A DNA stretch of 29,838 nucleotides from Nemertoderma westbladi (GCA_032718475.1 JAUCBJ010006744.1:1-29838), one strand, 5' to 3'; counted from the stretch's first letter, positions 9,812 through 21,270 are shown. Numbers and translations are program-made. The notes: generated by a model not told the origin, from the letters alone.

Positions 9812-10105
9812 CGAGCCAAGCATCCCCCTGCAGCTCCACCCCCTCAGAATCTCTACTCCAACCAGAAGACGAACTCCCAGTTTGGGTGGACACAGAAGTT
9901 ACGGCCTCCCACATCGAGTCTGCTGCCCATAGATTGCATGGATGCTCCGGGCCAGCTGGTTCCGACTCAACCCGATGGGGCCACTACCTCCTCCGGTATG
10001 GTGCCCATAGCGAACGCCTTCGCAACGCGGTTGCAGAGGTGGCGCGGTCCTTGGCAAACACCATTGTTCCGTGGGAGTTGGTGCGAGCACTGATGTCATG
10101 TCGGT
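9812..10105 (+). pseudogene. Fragment of a reverse-transcriptase-like ORF
   Basis: Plus-strand codons read DTEVTASHIESAAHRLHG, then RWGHYLLRYGAHSERLRNAV and LVRALMSCRLILL. From memory this pattern (ladder, 'LLRFGAxSxxLR', then 'PPWxxYRALMxxRLxAL') resembles the segment just before RT motifs in certain eukaryotic RT-like genes; I have not verified it by search. The match stops at about 10105, where the oppositely oriented LINE begins, so only about 100 codons remain. The open frame formally extends from 9766 to 10221, but both ends run into neighbouring elements. Not a working gene. Confidence 0.4.
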
Positions 10106-12075
10106 TGATACTACTACTAGGATTGGCATGCTGCAATGCAGCTGCATTTTTAAGAATGCTGTACCGGCTTATCGACAAAATTGCACCGCCACAACTCCGT
10201 ATCACCCATGACATTTGCTAGATCATCCACATCTTCAAGGCCAGTATCCTTTAAGATGCGTCTCAATAAAGTCATGGGCTGTCCACCATTCTTATTCATT
10301 CCATGAGGCTGCCAAAGTACAAGATTATGCACTGGCTGGTCCTCACGGCGAAAGCAATGTCCTGCAAAGCGGAGGCGATTTTGTTCTAGTGTCAAGCTTG
10401 GGGGAACCAATGAGACACCTCCAATGTTATATAGTGTCTGGTTGGAGATGTGTGCATTGAACTTGACACAATGAACCCGGCGTAGCATTCTTGTGAATGT
10501 GCCGTCCAGAGATTTGGTATCGTCAGCAGTTAGAGCACAGCATGGACTCCCATAGAGGAGTACTGGAACTACTGCTGCTCTAAATAACCGGACCTTAAGT
10601 TTCCGCTTAATTCTCGGTGACTTCCATATCCTGGAAAGCCTATTCAAGGCTGCCCATGCCTTTCCCTTACGTATTCGAAGGTCCTCACCTGATTTCCGGA
10701 TCCATGATCCCAGGTAACAGAAGTCATCCACATGCTCAAGCATACCATCTTTTGAGCTTATCTTCATCCGATCAGAGACTTGCTGAGGACTTTCAAAGTT
10801 AACTGTTAAAATTTTGGTCTTTCTGGAGTTAATAAAAAGACCAACACTAGAAGCAGCATGATCTAATGAGCTGAGGAGCCGTTGGGCTCCCTCTAGTGAT
10901 TCTGAGAGTACTCCTAAGTCATCAGCAAAGTCTAGATCAGTTAGGTACTTGGCAGGATTTCCTCGACTTCTGGAGCCAGTAGGTGGAGTTATCATCACCC
11001 CATCATCATTATGATGATCTAAGGACATGCGTAGAACATAGCCAACAACAATTATGAACAAGAATGGTGCAAGTGTGTCTCCCTGGAGGACGCCCCATAA
11101 CACTTCAAATGGTTCTGTGTCACCGTCAACAGTAGACACAAATGTTGTCGAACCATCGTATACTGATCTGATTGCTGCAATAATTTCATCAGGAATCCAT
11201 ATAATGAAAGTATGCTGAACATACGTGAGCGACAAACTGTATCAAAGGCCTTGAAGAAGTCAACAAAGATAACAGCCAGATGCCTGTCTTTCTTTTTTGA
11301 TAACTCTTCAATTATCCTTCTAAGTGCCAAAATGGGCTCCATGGTCCCACGACCTTTACGGAACCCATTCTGATTTCCACGGAGCAGTCTCTCAATGGGA
11401 TCCCTGATGCGATTTAATAGAATTCTATTGTATAGCATTGCAGCAATCGAGATCAATGAGATTCCCCGAAAAGAACCATAGAGTGTTAGGTTGCCCTTCT
11501 TGGGAACTGGCACCTACTTATTTGTTTTCATTTCTTGTGGGACTCTTGTTGTTCGGTACATGTCTACTATGATGGGATAGATGAGCTTTAAACACTCAGG
11601 TATTTTAAAGACCTCAGGGGGAACACCATCTACTCCACTGGCACGATTGGTCTTAATGCTCTTTGCAGCAGCCTTCACTTCTGCAAAGGAGATATCACCA
11701 ATGGGAATATCTGGGAGTACAGACTCAGACACTTTTACTTCTATAAAGTTATCAGGCAATACCCTGTCATTATTGAGGAGCTTTTAAAGTGGGCCTTCCA
11801 ACCGTTGAGGCGATCGGCTGGTGATTCAGCCTTAACCTTGTTGGTTGGTTGGCTTTTTCGACCAGCAAGCAAGTTGATCGATCTCCATGCCTGGGATGAT
11901 TGCCTGCTGTCGTCAGCATCATTGATGGCGTCAACCTGTTGGTTTATTAGCTCCTGTAAATTAACAGAGTACTGCCTGTTCAGGGACCTAGATGCAGCCT
12001 TAACTGCATTCTTGGCCGCTGTAGTCTGTTTGAGTCGGGACTCTTTCTGCGCCTTGTAGAGGTCATTTCGGCATT
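10106..12075 (-). pseudogene. 5'-truncated RTE-like LINE, reverse transcriptase and C-terminus
   Basis: Read on the minus strand: a linker (WRSINLLAGRKSQPTNKV, about 11855-11910); the RT start (IKTNRASGVDGVPPEVFK, about 11620-11660); PVPKKG...FRGISLIS; NQNGFRKGRGT; VIFVDFFKAFDTV; a fairly conserved LQGDTLAPFLF; the catalytic LDFADDLGVLSES (about 10900-10935); FCYLGSWI; LYGS; and the C-terminal LRFAGHCFRRED, typical of RTE-type LINEs, ending at 10150. Defects: a frameshift near 11785, an in-frame TAG at 11514-11516, and a frameshift near 11195-11235. The endonuclease is missing (5' truncation near 12075). A tagtagtagtat run near 10106 could be the 3' tail. Confidence 0.85.
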
Positions 12076-12544
12076 TCTGTTAGCAGTCTGCCTAACCCTG
12101 TAACCATACTGTACATATTAATTATATAAATCTAATATTTTCTAATTATTCGACAGTAGTACTTAATTATCAAGAACATAATATTTGTTAATTTTGTTTA
12201 CATTTGTCTTTATGTAAATTTAGGTTATTTTCTTTAATAATTGTAATAATTAATTTGTACCTAGTTGTTTTTTGGCTGAAGATGTATATCATTATATACG
12301 AAACTTTCCGGATCAAATTTTTTTTTCAAATCGCACTACTTGTTCTTTTCTGTTTTAAAGTATATTTTATCCGTAGTTACGACCACAAGAGACAAGACAA
12401 CGCAATACTTGCGCTTTTTCGCGAAAGTGCAACGCAAATTCAAATCGCACTGTTTGTTCTTTTCTGTTTTAAATTACGATACCCTCCTCTCCTGGGATCA
12501 CCATATCTTCGATTTTACTGTGGTTTATTAATGTTGGTCTGGGG
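12076..12544. other. AT-rich non-coding segment with a short direct repeat
   Basis: No convincing gene. tcaaatcgcactacttgttc at about 12327 recurs near 12440 as tcaaatcgcactgtttgttc; both are followed by ttttctgttttaaa, a direct repeat of about 34 bp with a 113-bp offset. The open frame at 12204-12554 is an AT-rich chance frame running across both repeat copies. Confidence 0.5.
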
Positions 12545-12880
12545 ACATATTTAACATAAAAATTACTTTTTTTATAAATGGATTTGAGCAGCGTCGGTGA
12601 TATCCACGGTTTACGGGTAATTAATTTCTTTGAAATTTTTGAGGGGAAAATGTTTTTTTACATACCGCATTAAAATCAGAAAATTATTTATCAAAGCGAT
12701 CATTCAACCGATTATCCGAATCGTCATCGGACCAAGTATTAGGATTTAAGAGATCTGCCATGAAAGTAGTCTGATTAAATTTTGAATAATCATAAATTAA
12801 CAGTATCGGCCCTAAAATAATTAGAATAATCGGTTAAAATCAGGAATGTGGGAAAGTGATCAGCAATTTCAGTTAAAAAA
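12545..12880 (-). pseudogene. Eroded LINE fragment (end of endonuclease and linker)
   Basis: On the minus strand, broken frames read ADHFPTFLI (about 12850-12875), DYSKFNQTTFMADLLN (about 12735-12785), then ISKKLITRKPWI (about 12605-12640) and LLKSIYKKSNFYVKY (about 12546-12595). This order (the DH of the endonuclease, 'DYSxFN..F..DL', then 'KPWI...L..SI..K') is the linker between endonuclease and RT in CR1/Jockey-group LINEs and parallels 26170-26430 in this window. At least one frameshift and several stops are present; no RT follows. Confidence 0.65.
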
Positions 12881-13940
12881 AACACTCTCATTGCCTAATG
12901 ATGAGATGATCCGATACAGTATTAGTTATAATGTTATCATCCAACAGGGATGGGGATGGACTTCTGATTCGAGTAGGTTTTGGATTCATGTAGGTGTAGG
13001 TTGAGCGTGTTTCAAAAGTGGTCACACTAAGCATTGAAATATAAATCGTTAATTATTGCATTTTTTATGATAGAATGTTGTACTGTAGATAATAGATTAA
13101 AGTGTGGGAAACCATTATTAGTAATTGTTTATCTAAGCTGATAATTCGTTTCTACTGAGCAGCCGTATAGGGAAAAAATTTAATATAATTTCAAGAATTA
13201 CAAGCAACATGGAAAAAGTATTAACAGAAGTAGTAAAAAATCCAAAGTAAGAATGTATTATGGCATATAAATTGCAATAATACAATGGCTTATGCAAATC
13301 TCAGTTCCGTACGTTACTTTGACTTCGAATCTTTATCACAGAAGTGGTAAATGGAAAGGGAAGGCTTTGTAACCTTCAAAATTTCTAATTTATGTCATGG
13401 TCCACAACTGTATAAAATATCAGTCCGTCATTCTGGATTCCAGCAGATTTATTTAGGTTCAAAGTTATTTTCCATACCTAACGTTTTTCCATACGTTACT
13501 AAATTTATTAACAAATTAAAACATCTTGTAACATTTTGTTACATCGAGATTCTACTTCTTGTGGATACATGTTTTAAGGTCAAAATTTTACGGGAATTCT
13601 AAATTATTTAATAATTTTGAGACGGTTAAAGCTATACCTGTGTTATACAATTGTGCTATTTAAAAAGAGCAATATGAAATGCAGTGTATGTCGACCTATG
13701 GTATGACTGTTGTACATGACTAACAGTGACTGGCGCAGCTCCGTGTCTTTGGTTAAAACCGGTAGAGGTTTTATTGATTGACCTACTTCTGTACTTCATA
13801 CTTCCCATAGGTACCGGGTGTTCCATAGTGATTGCCCCCCCCCCCCCCTGGCCAGCCAAAACTACCAATTTTATAGGCAATTCTTTAAACCTACCTATCT
13901 TACTTTTCAATATTTTTTATTTAATCGCAATTTAAAAATA
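12881..13940. other. Non-coding region with a C14 tract
   Basis: No gene recognised. A run of 14 C lies at 13835-13848. The short open frames (for example 13351-13602 plus) have no recognisable motif and AT-driven composition. Confidence 0.5.
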
Positions 13941-14078
13941 TATAATTTATCCAGCGTTAGTCATCAGCTTTGCAGGTTGCAGCCCTGTTTAAACAGTTAT
14001 TACTTTTTACACACAAATATGTAAATAGTTATTGTTATAATTTGTCATCTTATCAGCGTTCTGATAAATTACTCGTAA

Positions 14079-14101
14079 CGCTGCAAAGTACCACTTTGCA
14101 G
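14079..14101. repeat. Perfect 10-bp hairpin
   Basis: gctgcaaagt, spacer acc, then actttgcagc. It sits in a palindrome-rich region. Words such as ctttgcac and cttatcagcgtt recur inverted at 14524-14720, suggesting the remains of a larger foldback element covering about 13940-14720. Confidence 0.65.
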
Positions 14102-14290
14102 CATTGCAGCCTATATGACGGAACGATGCAAATTGATCTGTAACAGTTCCGTAAGAGCTACTTTTTGATAACATAAATCATGGATACCATGGCAACATTG
14201 TAGAGTTTTAGAACAAAAAATATATGTTATACACTATTCTAGAAATTTAAAATATAACTTTCTAGAACATATAGCTTGTTATTATTCAAT

Positions 14291-14451
14291 TTTAAAATAG
14301 CTAGTAATAAAAAAAATAAAGGATATTTTTTTTATTATTGTTTTTTTAGCCAATAAAAATTAATAACAATTTTCAATATTCGTTTAAATGTATTCAGAAA
14401 TTTATTTAAAAATATATTTTATTTTTATTTACTAGCTATTTTATTTTAAAA
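14291..14451. repeat. Inverted repeat around AGCTAGTAA
   Basis: attttaaaatagctagtaat near 14291 is matched by its reverse complement (tttactagctattttatttt) near 14428, arms of about 28-30 bp. Within the same palindrome-rich block, the direct repeat caattttcaatattc occurs near 14369 and 14481. Confidence 0.6.
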
Positions 14452-14571
14452 AACTAGCTACGCTATGTTAGCAATTTAACAATTTTCAATATTCTATTTA
14501 AATGTGCATCCATAAAATCCTTTCTTCACATATCGAACGCTGATAAGTTGACATAATGTAACAAAATTACA

Positions 14572-14720
14572 TACATCATTATTGTGTGCAAAGGTCACTT
14601 TTCAGCGTAAAAGACCCTTGTTTATTTATATAAACCTCACTCGCTGCGCTCGCTTGGTACATAAATAAACTCCGGTCATCACGCTGCACGCACAGTGCTA
14701 CTTTGCACACAATGATGTAA
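14572..14720. mobile_element. Palindromic MITE-like element, about 149 bp
   Basis: tacatcattattgtgtgcaa (14572 onward) is mirrored by ttgcacacaatgatgta (to about 14719). Inverted homology continues inward (aaag, cagcgt, gtttatttata) to a GC-rich centre, ctcgctgcgctcgc (14640-14653). The whole segment could fold into one long imperfect hairpin. No coding. The target duplication cannot be read with confidence. Confidence 0.6.
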
Positions 14721-14739
14721 ATAGTAAGTAAACCCTTGT

Positions 14740-15500
14740 GGAATGTGGAATTCATGAGTCGCTGTCATCTCATCAATATCATCAATCTCATCATTATAAT
14801 CTCTGTAATTATCCGCTTTTACAGGGAAAAAAAAATCCGACTATCATACTACAACTGTTATATTCACACAACAAAACAAAGAAACCATTAAATATTGCAG
14901 CTACATATTACGGGTTATTCGAGAACATGCTTCTACAGGAGAAATAGATCGTTTGTGGAAATATTCACCGCAATATACATGGTGGAGGAGGGGTAAGTTG
15001 TAGGATAAACAATACTAAAATACCCACCAGGAATAAAACAAATCTATGTGATGTGTGCTATATTATAACATCAAACATAGAATCCCGGATATTTTTATAT
15101 ATCAATTTGATTTTCTCTTTTTTTCTATATATTTTTTGTGCAAATATTTTCTCGCGAACCACTTCTAAGACTAAAAGGAAACTTATGCAATTTAACTTAA
15201 AAATCTAAAAATATATTTTCGGCACTAAACTCTTATTGTTTATGACCAATTTCATCGAAATAATAATTTATAAATTATAGTATAATTATTGCCATAATAT
15301 AATAAAAATTTCACCTTTAAAAAGCCAGTATTATTCGCTACTGATGTTGGATAAGCCAATATTCAGTTGAAGTATAAACTCACTCGGAATACTGCAAATC
15401 AGCAGTCTCCTTCGGAAAATTAAATTATAATTTAATATCACTAGTGCACGTGCTCTGCTAAACTACAGTCAAAACCAACGAAACAACAGTTGAGCAAAGA
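14740..15500. other. AT-rich non-coding region, nothing recognised
   Basis: Only short AT-driven frames (for example 14738-14947). No retroelement motif, repeat or RNA gene seen. Confidence 0.5.
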
Positions 15501-15978
15501 TAATAGGGTTTGTGCGCGAAAAAATTGTTGGGCTAGAAACAGTGGAGTAAGGGTTTACAAAGTGCCCTGAAATGAGGAGTGGTGGTGTTTGTTTTTTACG
15601 ATGTGTTTTACGATGATTACTAAAGGTTTGCTGTGTGAGGAGTACATTTACGATTACCAATTCAGATAAATACATATGTTAAATTTCCTGTTGATCAATA
15701 TTTTCACTGTTTTCCGGGTGTTTTACAATGTTGTTCCTATGTTTTCCTATTGTTTTACTGTTTTTTTACTAGTGTTTTCCTAATTTAGAATCATCCTGTA
15801 AATGTAAAATATGCTCAGGTAACAAACCAAGGTAATACCTAGGGTAAAAAAAGTTCGTACTTTATGGTGTGGTGTGGTTAGATTTAATAGGGTTGGTGCG
15901 CTAAAAAATTGTTGGGCTAGAAACAATCGAATAAGGGTAACAGGTTTCCCTGAATCGAGTAGCGGGGTGTGTATTTTG
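15501..15978. repeat. Diverged direct repeat pair, about 90 bp each, offset 384
   Basis: Around 15502-15595 and 15886-15978 the same word order appears: aatagggttgtgcgc-like, then aaaaattgttgggctagaaa (identical in both), then aataagggt/agtaagggt, then ccctgaa and a ggtgtgt-like end. The intervening 290 bp is T-rich with repeated gttttcct words. Likely the remains of a tandem duplication or two copies of a short interspersed repeat. Confidence 0.7.
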
Positions 15979-16414
15979 TAAAAACACGTGGAAACGGTTG
16001 AAATGGCCGGTTTATTAATTAAGCGTGGGAAGCCAATTTTGAAAATCGGCTGTGATTGGCTGCTACATATTTGACATCACTATGCATTATGCAGTGCTCT
16101 AATATTTTTTTATATTAGTTTCTATGGAGGGTTATTATCGATTGATTCAAATACATATTAAATCTCAATCATTTCAGATGTAGCTTATATCCATTTAAAG
16201 CGGAGAGTCTTGTGCGTCTTTTAACACTACAATTACTTAAATTAATGGCTATTAACGTTGATAAAATGGTGTTTGCAATTTTTGCACACTTGGTAGATTA
16301 CCGGTCAGCCAGTATTATATTTATTGGTAGTAGGCTACTCTGCTCATTGGGATATTAAAAATGTGTACCGGTCACCATTACTGGTACAGTACAACGGAAG
16401 GTTTAATCATTTAC
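15979..16414. other. Non-coding region upstream of the plus-strand gag fragment
   Basis: No gene. Contains the ACCGGT, CTGGTAC and TAGGCTACT words seen in the BEL leaders, so part of 16290-16414 may be the leader of the following gag. Confidence 0.4.
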
Positions 16415-17703
16415 TCAACTTAATGAATGAGGGGATCGAAGAGAAACTTCCCAACGGGATATAGCTGCTGATCGAGAGTACGGTTGTCGCAGGGAGGACT
16501 TCTTGGAACATTCGAGAAGATTAAACTTCGGTCCGGATGGACACAGGCAGACTGCAGGACATACTGTAGGCCTTACTGCACATACTATAGGCCATGCTGG
16601 AAGAGATAGTGTAGGCGATAGGGTAGCGCGAATGACGGGATTATATCCGGAAGTCGCGGCATACATACCGGTAGGTAGACAAGAAGTGGATAGGCCTATA
16701 CCGGTACCTGCACACCAGTATGACTATAATATGCAGGGATATAACATATACCCAGGGGAGGGGGGAGTTATTGCCGATAGGTGTGTGGGCCCCAATATAT
16801 TAACATCAACCCCGGTACCAAACATAACACCGGTGGGGGGGGGGGGGGGGGGGGGGCAGGGTGACATTCCCCCATTACAATATCAGCAATACAGTCAACC
16901 GAGAATAAAAACCCCGAACCCCTTGGATCAGAACAGATCGTGCGATACGGAGATATGGAGGGGGCCGTTACCCCCCATGATATATCCGACACAGAAAAAA
17001 TCAACAGGCCCGACGGGCGGACCGCACCCAAAACAGGAGAGTCTGTACAGCATCCGTCGAACCCATTGGAAGCACAGGCGATGGGTATGGCAACACTCAT
17101 TGATGCGCTTAAGACCAGGATCGAGCTACCACCAGTTGAGCCATTTAAATTCGACGGAAGCAGACCGGAAGAATACATACAATTCCGACGCATGTACAGT
17201 AATGAAATATTAACAAAAAATCTGACGCCTAAAATATTTACAAGTATACATAGGGGGCTCAGCGTACGATATCGTGAGGCAGTATCAAGGTATCAAAGGT
17301 GGCTTCACGACTGCATGGCGGGCCCTAGATAGGGAATATGGACACCCTGCCAAGATCATCCGGCAGACCTTGAGGGGAATAACATCGGGTGGCCTACAGG
17401 ATAACCCTGTCAGTATAAAGGCTTTCGCAAACAAGGTCGAGAAGGCGTTAATCGTGCTAAAGACCTTGGATGCGCCATACGAGCTCAACGCATCGAATAA
17501 CATCACCACGATAGCGCAGGCACTACCAATCTGGCTACGGAACAAATGGAGGAAGATCGCCTTCTCCACTCGGGAGAAGAAAGGTGCGGAACTGGGCCTA
17601 GAGGAAATGTCGAACTTCCTCAATTACGAAGCAGAATTAATCACGGACCCAGTCTACAGCGAGGATAGTCTGGGGAAGGCGCCGAGTTTTGGGATTTGTA
17701 AAT
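16415..17703 (+). pseudogene. BEL/Pao gag fragment (DUF1759 region), frameshifted and truncated
   Basis: Three overlapping frames make one broken Gag. The first is open from about 16415 and reads through to a G22 tract (16835-16856). The reading then moves to the frame containing IELPPVEPFKFDGSRPEEYIQ (about 17120-17180) and then, past about 17250, to the frame with AYDIVRQYQGIKGG, FTTAWRALDREYGHP and FLNYEAELI. Together these are the DUF1759 order of BEL Gag (start of DUF1759, 'AYDIV..Y', 'AW..L...YG.P', C-terminal 'FL..E'). Slippage in the G tract and in the ggggg near 17253 would account for both shifts. It stops near 17690 before any zinc knuckle. It differs from the Gag at 1512-5306, so it is a second BEL family. 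Confidence 0.8.
16835..16856 (+). repeat. G22 homopolymer within the gag fragment
   Basis: Twenty-two consecutive G encoding poly-Gly in the upstream frame. The frame of the following DUF1759 region differs from the frame before the tract, so a length change here (in the genome or in the assembly) is a plausible cause of the break. Confidence 0.9.
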
Positions 17704-17849
17704 GAGGGATTTGTAAGTCCGATATTCTGATTCAAATGTAGTCCCTTCATCAGAGGAGGTAATAAATCCGTGTTTTTTGGAAGTTGAATGACTTCTAAGT
17801 TATGCTTGAGCCGTTTATCTTTAATTATGTATCAGTTCTTATCTCGTTT

Positions 17850-19241
17850 GGATAGCATCCAATTCCAGTTGGGGCAATGCTTCTGATGCAGCCTTAGCAG
17901 CTGCTCTTTCTGCATCTTCTTCTACCGACCTTCTCTTTGCTGCTTCAGCTTCTCTCTTAGCTCGTCCCTACGCTGCTTCCGCTTCTCGCTTAGCTCTTTC
18001 CTCTGCCGCTTCCCCTTCTCGGTTTACTCTCTCTGCTGCTTCCACTCCTTGTTTTGCTTCCTCTTTGATTCATCTCCTCTTCACTGCCCTAGATCTTCTT
18101 GCTCTATAAAAGTTGCCTTGTCCGTTTTATCCTGTTCGGCAGCCTGCATTTCCATGTCTATTGCATCCAGGATGTGACTGGCTGCTTCACTGCGAGGGTT
18201 CAGTCCCGCTAGACGTCTTCTTAGCTCCCGATCTCCAAGGAATCATTGGTAATCCGACAAATAAATGTCGACAGCATCTTTCTTAGGTTTCCCTTTGGGT
18301 ACTGCTTCTCCTTCTCCATAAGAATAGAAAATAAACGTATTAGTGGATTCCCCATACACGAGGTGATCGGCCAACTGATTTTTCCATATGGTAATTCCCT
18401 GAACCTTTTTGTTAACTCATTGAAACCATACTCGCATTGCTACCTGCGGGGAGGTATCCTGCCTTCTCTTGGAGGCTTCTTCAAATGCTGACAAAATTAG
18501 TCTAATCCTCAAGATCCGCTCCCGCACTTGGAACAGAAGTAATCCTTGTGCTTGAGGTTCCAACTGTCTTCGGAATAGTTGAGTTTCCAGTCGTCCCAGG
18601 GAGTTAAAGAATCCCTGCACATAACCGGATGCCGACCTCTTCCACACCACCAGTTCTTGGGTCTCTCAATTTACTCCCAGCTGATGTAGGCCCTCCCAAG
18701 GAACTTCGGAGAAGTTAATGGGAATTCCGGGTCTGGGAAAGTTCCATTGTGATTCCACCAAGGATTCTAGTTCCTCCCGCGAGTATCCAGAGTAATTCAC
18801 CTTAGTCGATCTCCTATTCTTTGTCCAATCAGCTAAACGCTCCTCCAAAGCCGGAAGAATTTGGATGAGCATCCCAGCAGGGAGAAAGAAGAATGGGTTG
18901 GGATCAGCTACCTCCGCTATTCTCTGATCGGTCGCTGAAGGTGTCAGTTCCTCGGTGGTACTAGAGCTGTTATCGCAGGATTGAATAGGGATTACTTGCT
19001 GGTCATTCTGACGTAGTTGCTCTGCTGCCGCAGCTTGATCTTGCTTTACCTGGGCCCTAGTGCCTATAATAGACATATGGTGCTCCACTAACCTAGGTTC
19101 TGACACAATTACTGTGGGGATAGACTTTCTTACAGTAGGTGGGTAGTTAGAACTCAGTCGGGTTCTTTCTATACTTTGATCAGGCTCACAGACTGTCTGT
19201 TCTAGTATGCTATCCGACAGGGTGTATTTTGGATCAGACAT
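17850..19241 (-). pseudogene. Second, decayed copy of the long BEL Gag, N-terminal part only
   Basis: The start at 19241 reads MSDPKYTLSDSILE and continues with PPTVRKSIPTVIVSEPRLVEH and SIIGTRAQVKQD, closely paralleling the intact Gag at 5306 (MSDTKQNLSDSLLD, PPTVRKVIPPVVI, SIIGTRAQVKRD). The conserved module follows (WNFPRPG, VWKRSASGYVQGFF, RLILSAFEEASKRRQD), interrupted by a stop near 18666 and another near 18417, then DIYLSDYQ near 18250, an eroded Ala/Glu/Arg coiled coil (17880-18060) and a last match, LPQLELDAIQ, at about 17850-17880. The second coiled coil, DUF1759 and knuckles are gone. The marked protein-level divergence shows an older, independent insertion. Confidence 0.85.
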
Positions 19242-20930
19242 TATAAGATCTTTACTGAATACCTATTACTATAACAACAGTTAAGATACTGATCAGTATT
19301 AACTGTCAGTCTTACAGATATATCGTATCTCTACTCTATACAATATGGGCAGACGACAATGTTTTACTACCGGTATACAATGTAGGGTATATATAGCAGT
19401 ATCATAGAAGACTGATATCGAAAGCTGAGTACTGGTATATATATATTCGGCTTAAATTATATATATATATATATATAATAAGCTTACTGTCAGTACCGGT
19501 ATTAACAATAATTAAACAATAACAGATCAGTCAGGTTATAGGAAATATTTTCCCTTTACTTATTACTGAGGTCAAGCAATAGGTTCAGCGTATATTTACT
19601 TAATCGGTGTTTAACAGGCCTACGGGTTTTAAATCTGTCCTACGCCAAGCAGTCCTGAAGTAGTGACTTAGAAGAAATGCTGACAGACCACCATCAAATC
19701 TAAAATAAACTACAATAGATGAAGTTTCCGAAATTATTAGTTAGTACGCATTCCAGACTACATGGTACGACTTATTCTTTAATCTTACCTTACAGTTTAC
19801 CTTACAGCTTGAATGCCTCCACTACATAACTAGCACTTTATCGGACAAATAACCCACAATACCGTAATCCACTTCAAATCCAACAATAATCAGGCAACAA
19901 TTCAGCCTATGAATTACTTCTACAGTCTGAGCAGGATTACACACCTTCTGCTCAATACTACACTTACAGATAAACAAAGCTGACAGAAATAAGTAAAATC
20001 TCAATAAAAAACCATGGCTGTAGTCTCCAATTAACTAATAAGACCTAACGATTTATAATTGTCACTATCGAATTAATACTGCTATACAGTACCAGACCGT
20101 TTCTGCTAGGCCTACAGGTTACAGTCCGACTGGTACGGTAAGGTTTCATTGCCTTCGGAACAATAAAAAGAAAATAATATATTAATGTTTGCGCTTTTAG
20201 ACCATTAACAGTTTAACCTGCTAATTTATATGTCTATTAATACCTGACAGCCCGTACAAATATGAACACAGCCGAAGCCAGTCTACCACAGCGTATGACC
20301 CACCAGAGGTGGGAGACTGGATTCTATGGCAGAGAGAGCCGAAGGACACTTTGTATTATTCGATTGATCTTTACTATATAATCTCCAAAAACTATGTTTA
20401 TTTTCAGTTAAATATTAACAGTTCCTTTAGGGTGCTGCGCTCTAAATACCACACAGAGATATGACTTATACTAATTACAATGGGTGGGCATGAGACGACG
20501 CCAAATGTTTACATCCTTTAGGGGTGTATTATTAATCGTACACACTCACACTGATGACAATAGTACTGAAACACGCTACATTTGCTGACGGTCACCAATT
20601 TTGCTCACATATAAAGAAAAACCTAACTCACGTACGTTGGGGACTATGAAACAGCATACACTCATACAAACCACTGTTATTTGAGATATGCAATTGTGAA
20701 TAGTATTCTCCTCCGCTTACCTCAATAAATCATGAAAACAAAGAGATCTACTGGTTATTCGTAAGTATTCTCCAACTATTAACATTAATCAATATGTTAC
20801 AAATTACAATAGATTATAACAGCATAAAACAGTATATAATGTGGTGTTGCAGCAATATCAGCAGTCAGACGTCAGAAAGTCAGGATGTGTTGCAGTATGC
20901 AAGGTATGCAAGTATGTAAACGTGAGTGCC
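19242..20930 (-). repeat. Leader/LTR region of the second BEL gag
   Basis: Non-coding sequence upstream of the gag start at 19241, homologous in order to 5307-8300 but shorter: one copy of the 288-bp unit and about one of the ACCGGTA repeat. Shared anchors are ttaacagttcctttagg (20415), aatctcaataaaaaacca (19996) and gacttattcttta (about 19769). A short (AT)n run lies near 19459-19480. No LTR end could be fixed. Confidence 0.6.
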
Positions 20931-21270
20931 AAGTTATTAGATTAGTGTTCTATATCTCTCTAGCCACTGGTGTTTCTGGGTGAAAAGACAGGAAGTGTAT
21001 AAGCACTCACACTGAAGGGTTGCAGTAATATTACGGCTACATCTGCTAAATATTTAACTGCATTTATCATCTTGATATACCCAGTTGGTTTCTATATAAT
21101 TACATATACTTGTTTTTTATAAGTTTCCTTCATTTTCACTTCACTTATAGATATATATTTTCCGGTATATGATATATATATATATAATTTTTGCCTACTT
21201 TTACTAATTATGGTTTTTGTGTTTTTTCAAATTTTTACATTTGTATATATAATTTATTTAACAACTTACA
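20931..21270. other. AT-rich non-coding segment
   Basis: No gene seen. Contains (TA)n near 21172-21186 and T-rich sequence just before the LINE endonuclease start at 21271; it could be the LINE's 5' untranslated region. Confidence 0.4.

Noticed and set aside
9766-10221. Plus-strand 151-codon frame as a host gene
   Set aside because: Its start lies inside the foldback element's array and its end runs antisense through the RTE-like LINE; only the middle part has protein-like signal.
13351-13602. Plus-strand 83-codon frame as a small gene
   Set aside because: AT-driven composition, no recognisable motif, no partner copy and no supporting neighbours.
15700-15785. T-rich gttttcct repeats as telomere-like or satellite DNA
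   Set aside because: Units are irregular in length and sequence and do not match TTAGG or TTAGGG; ordinary T-rich low complexity.
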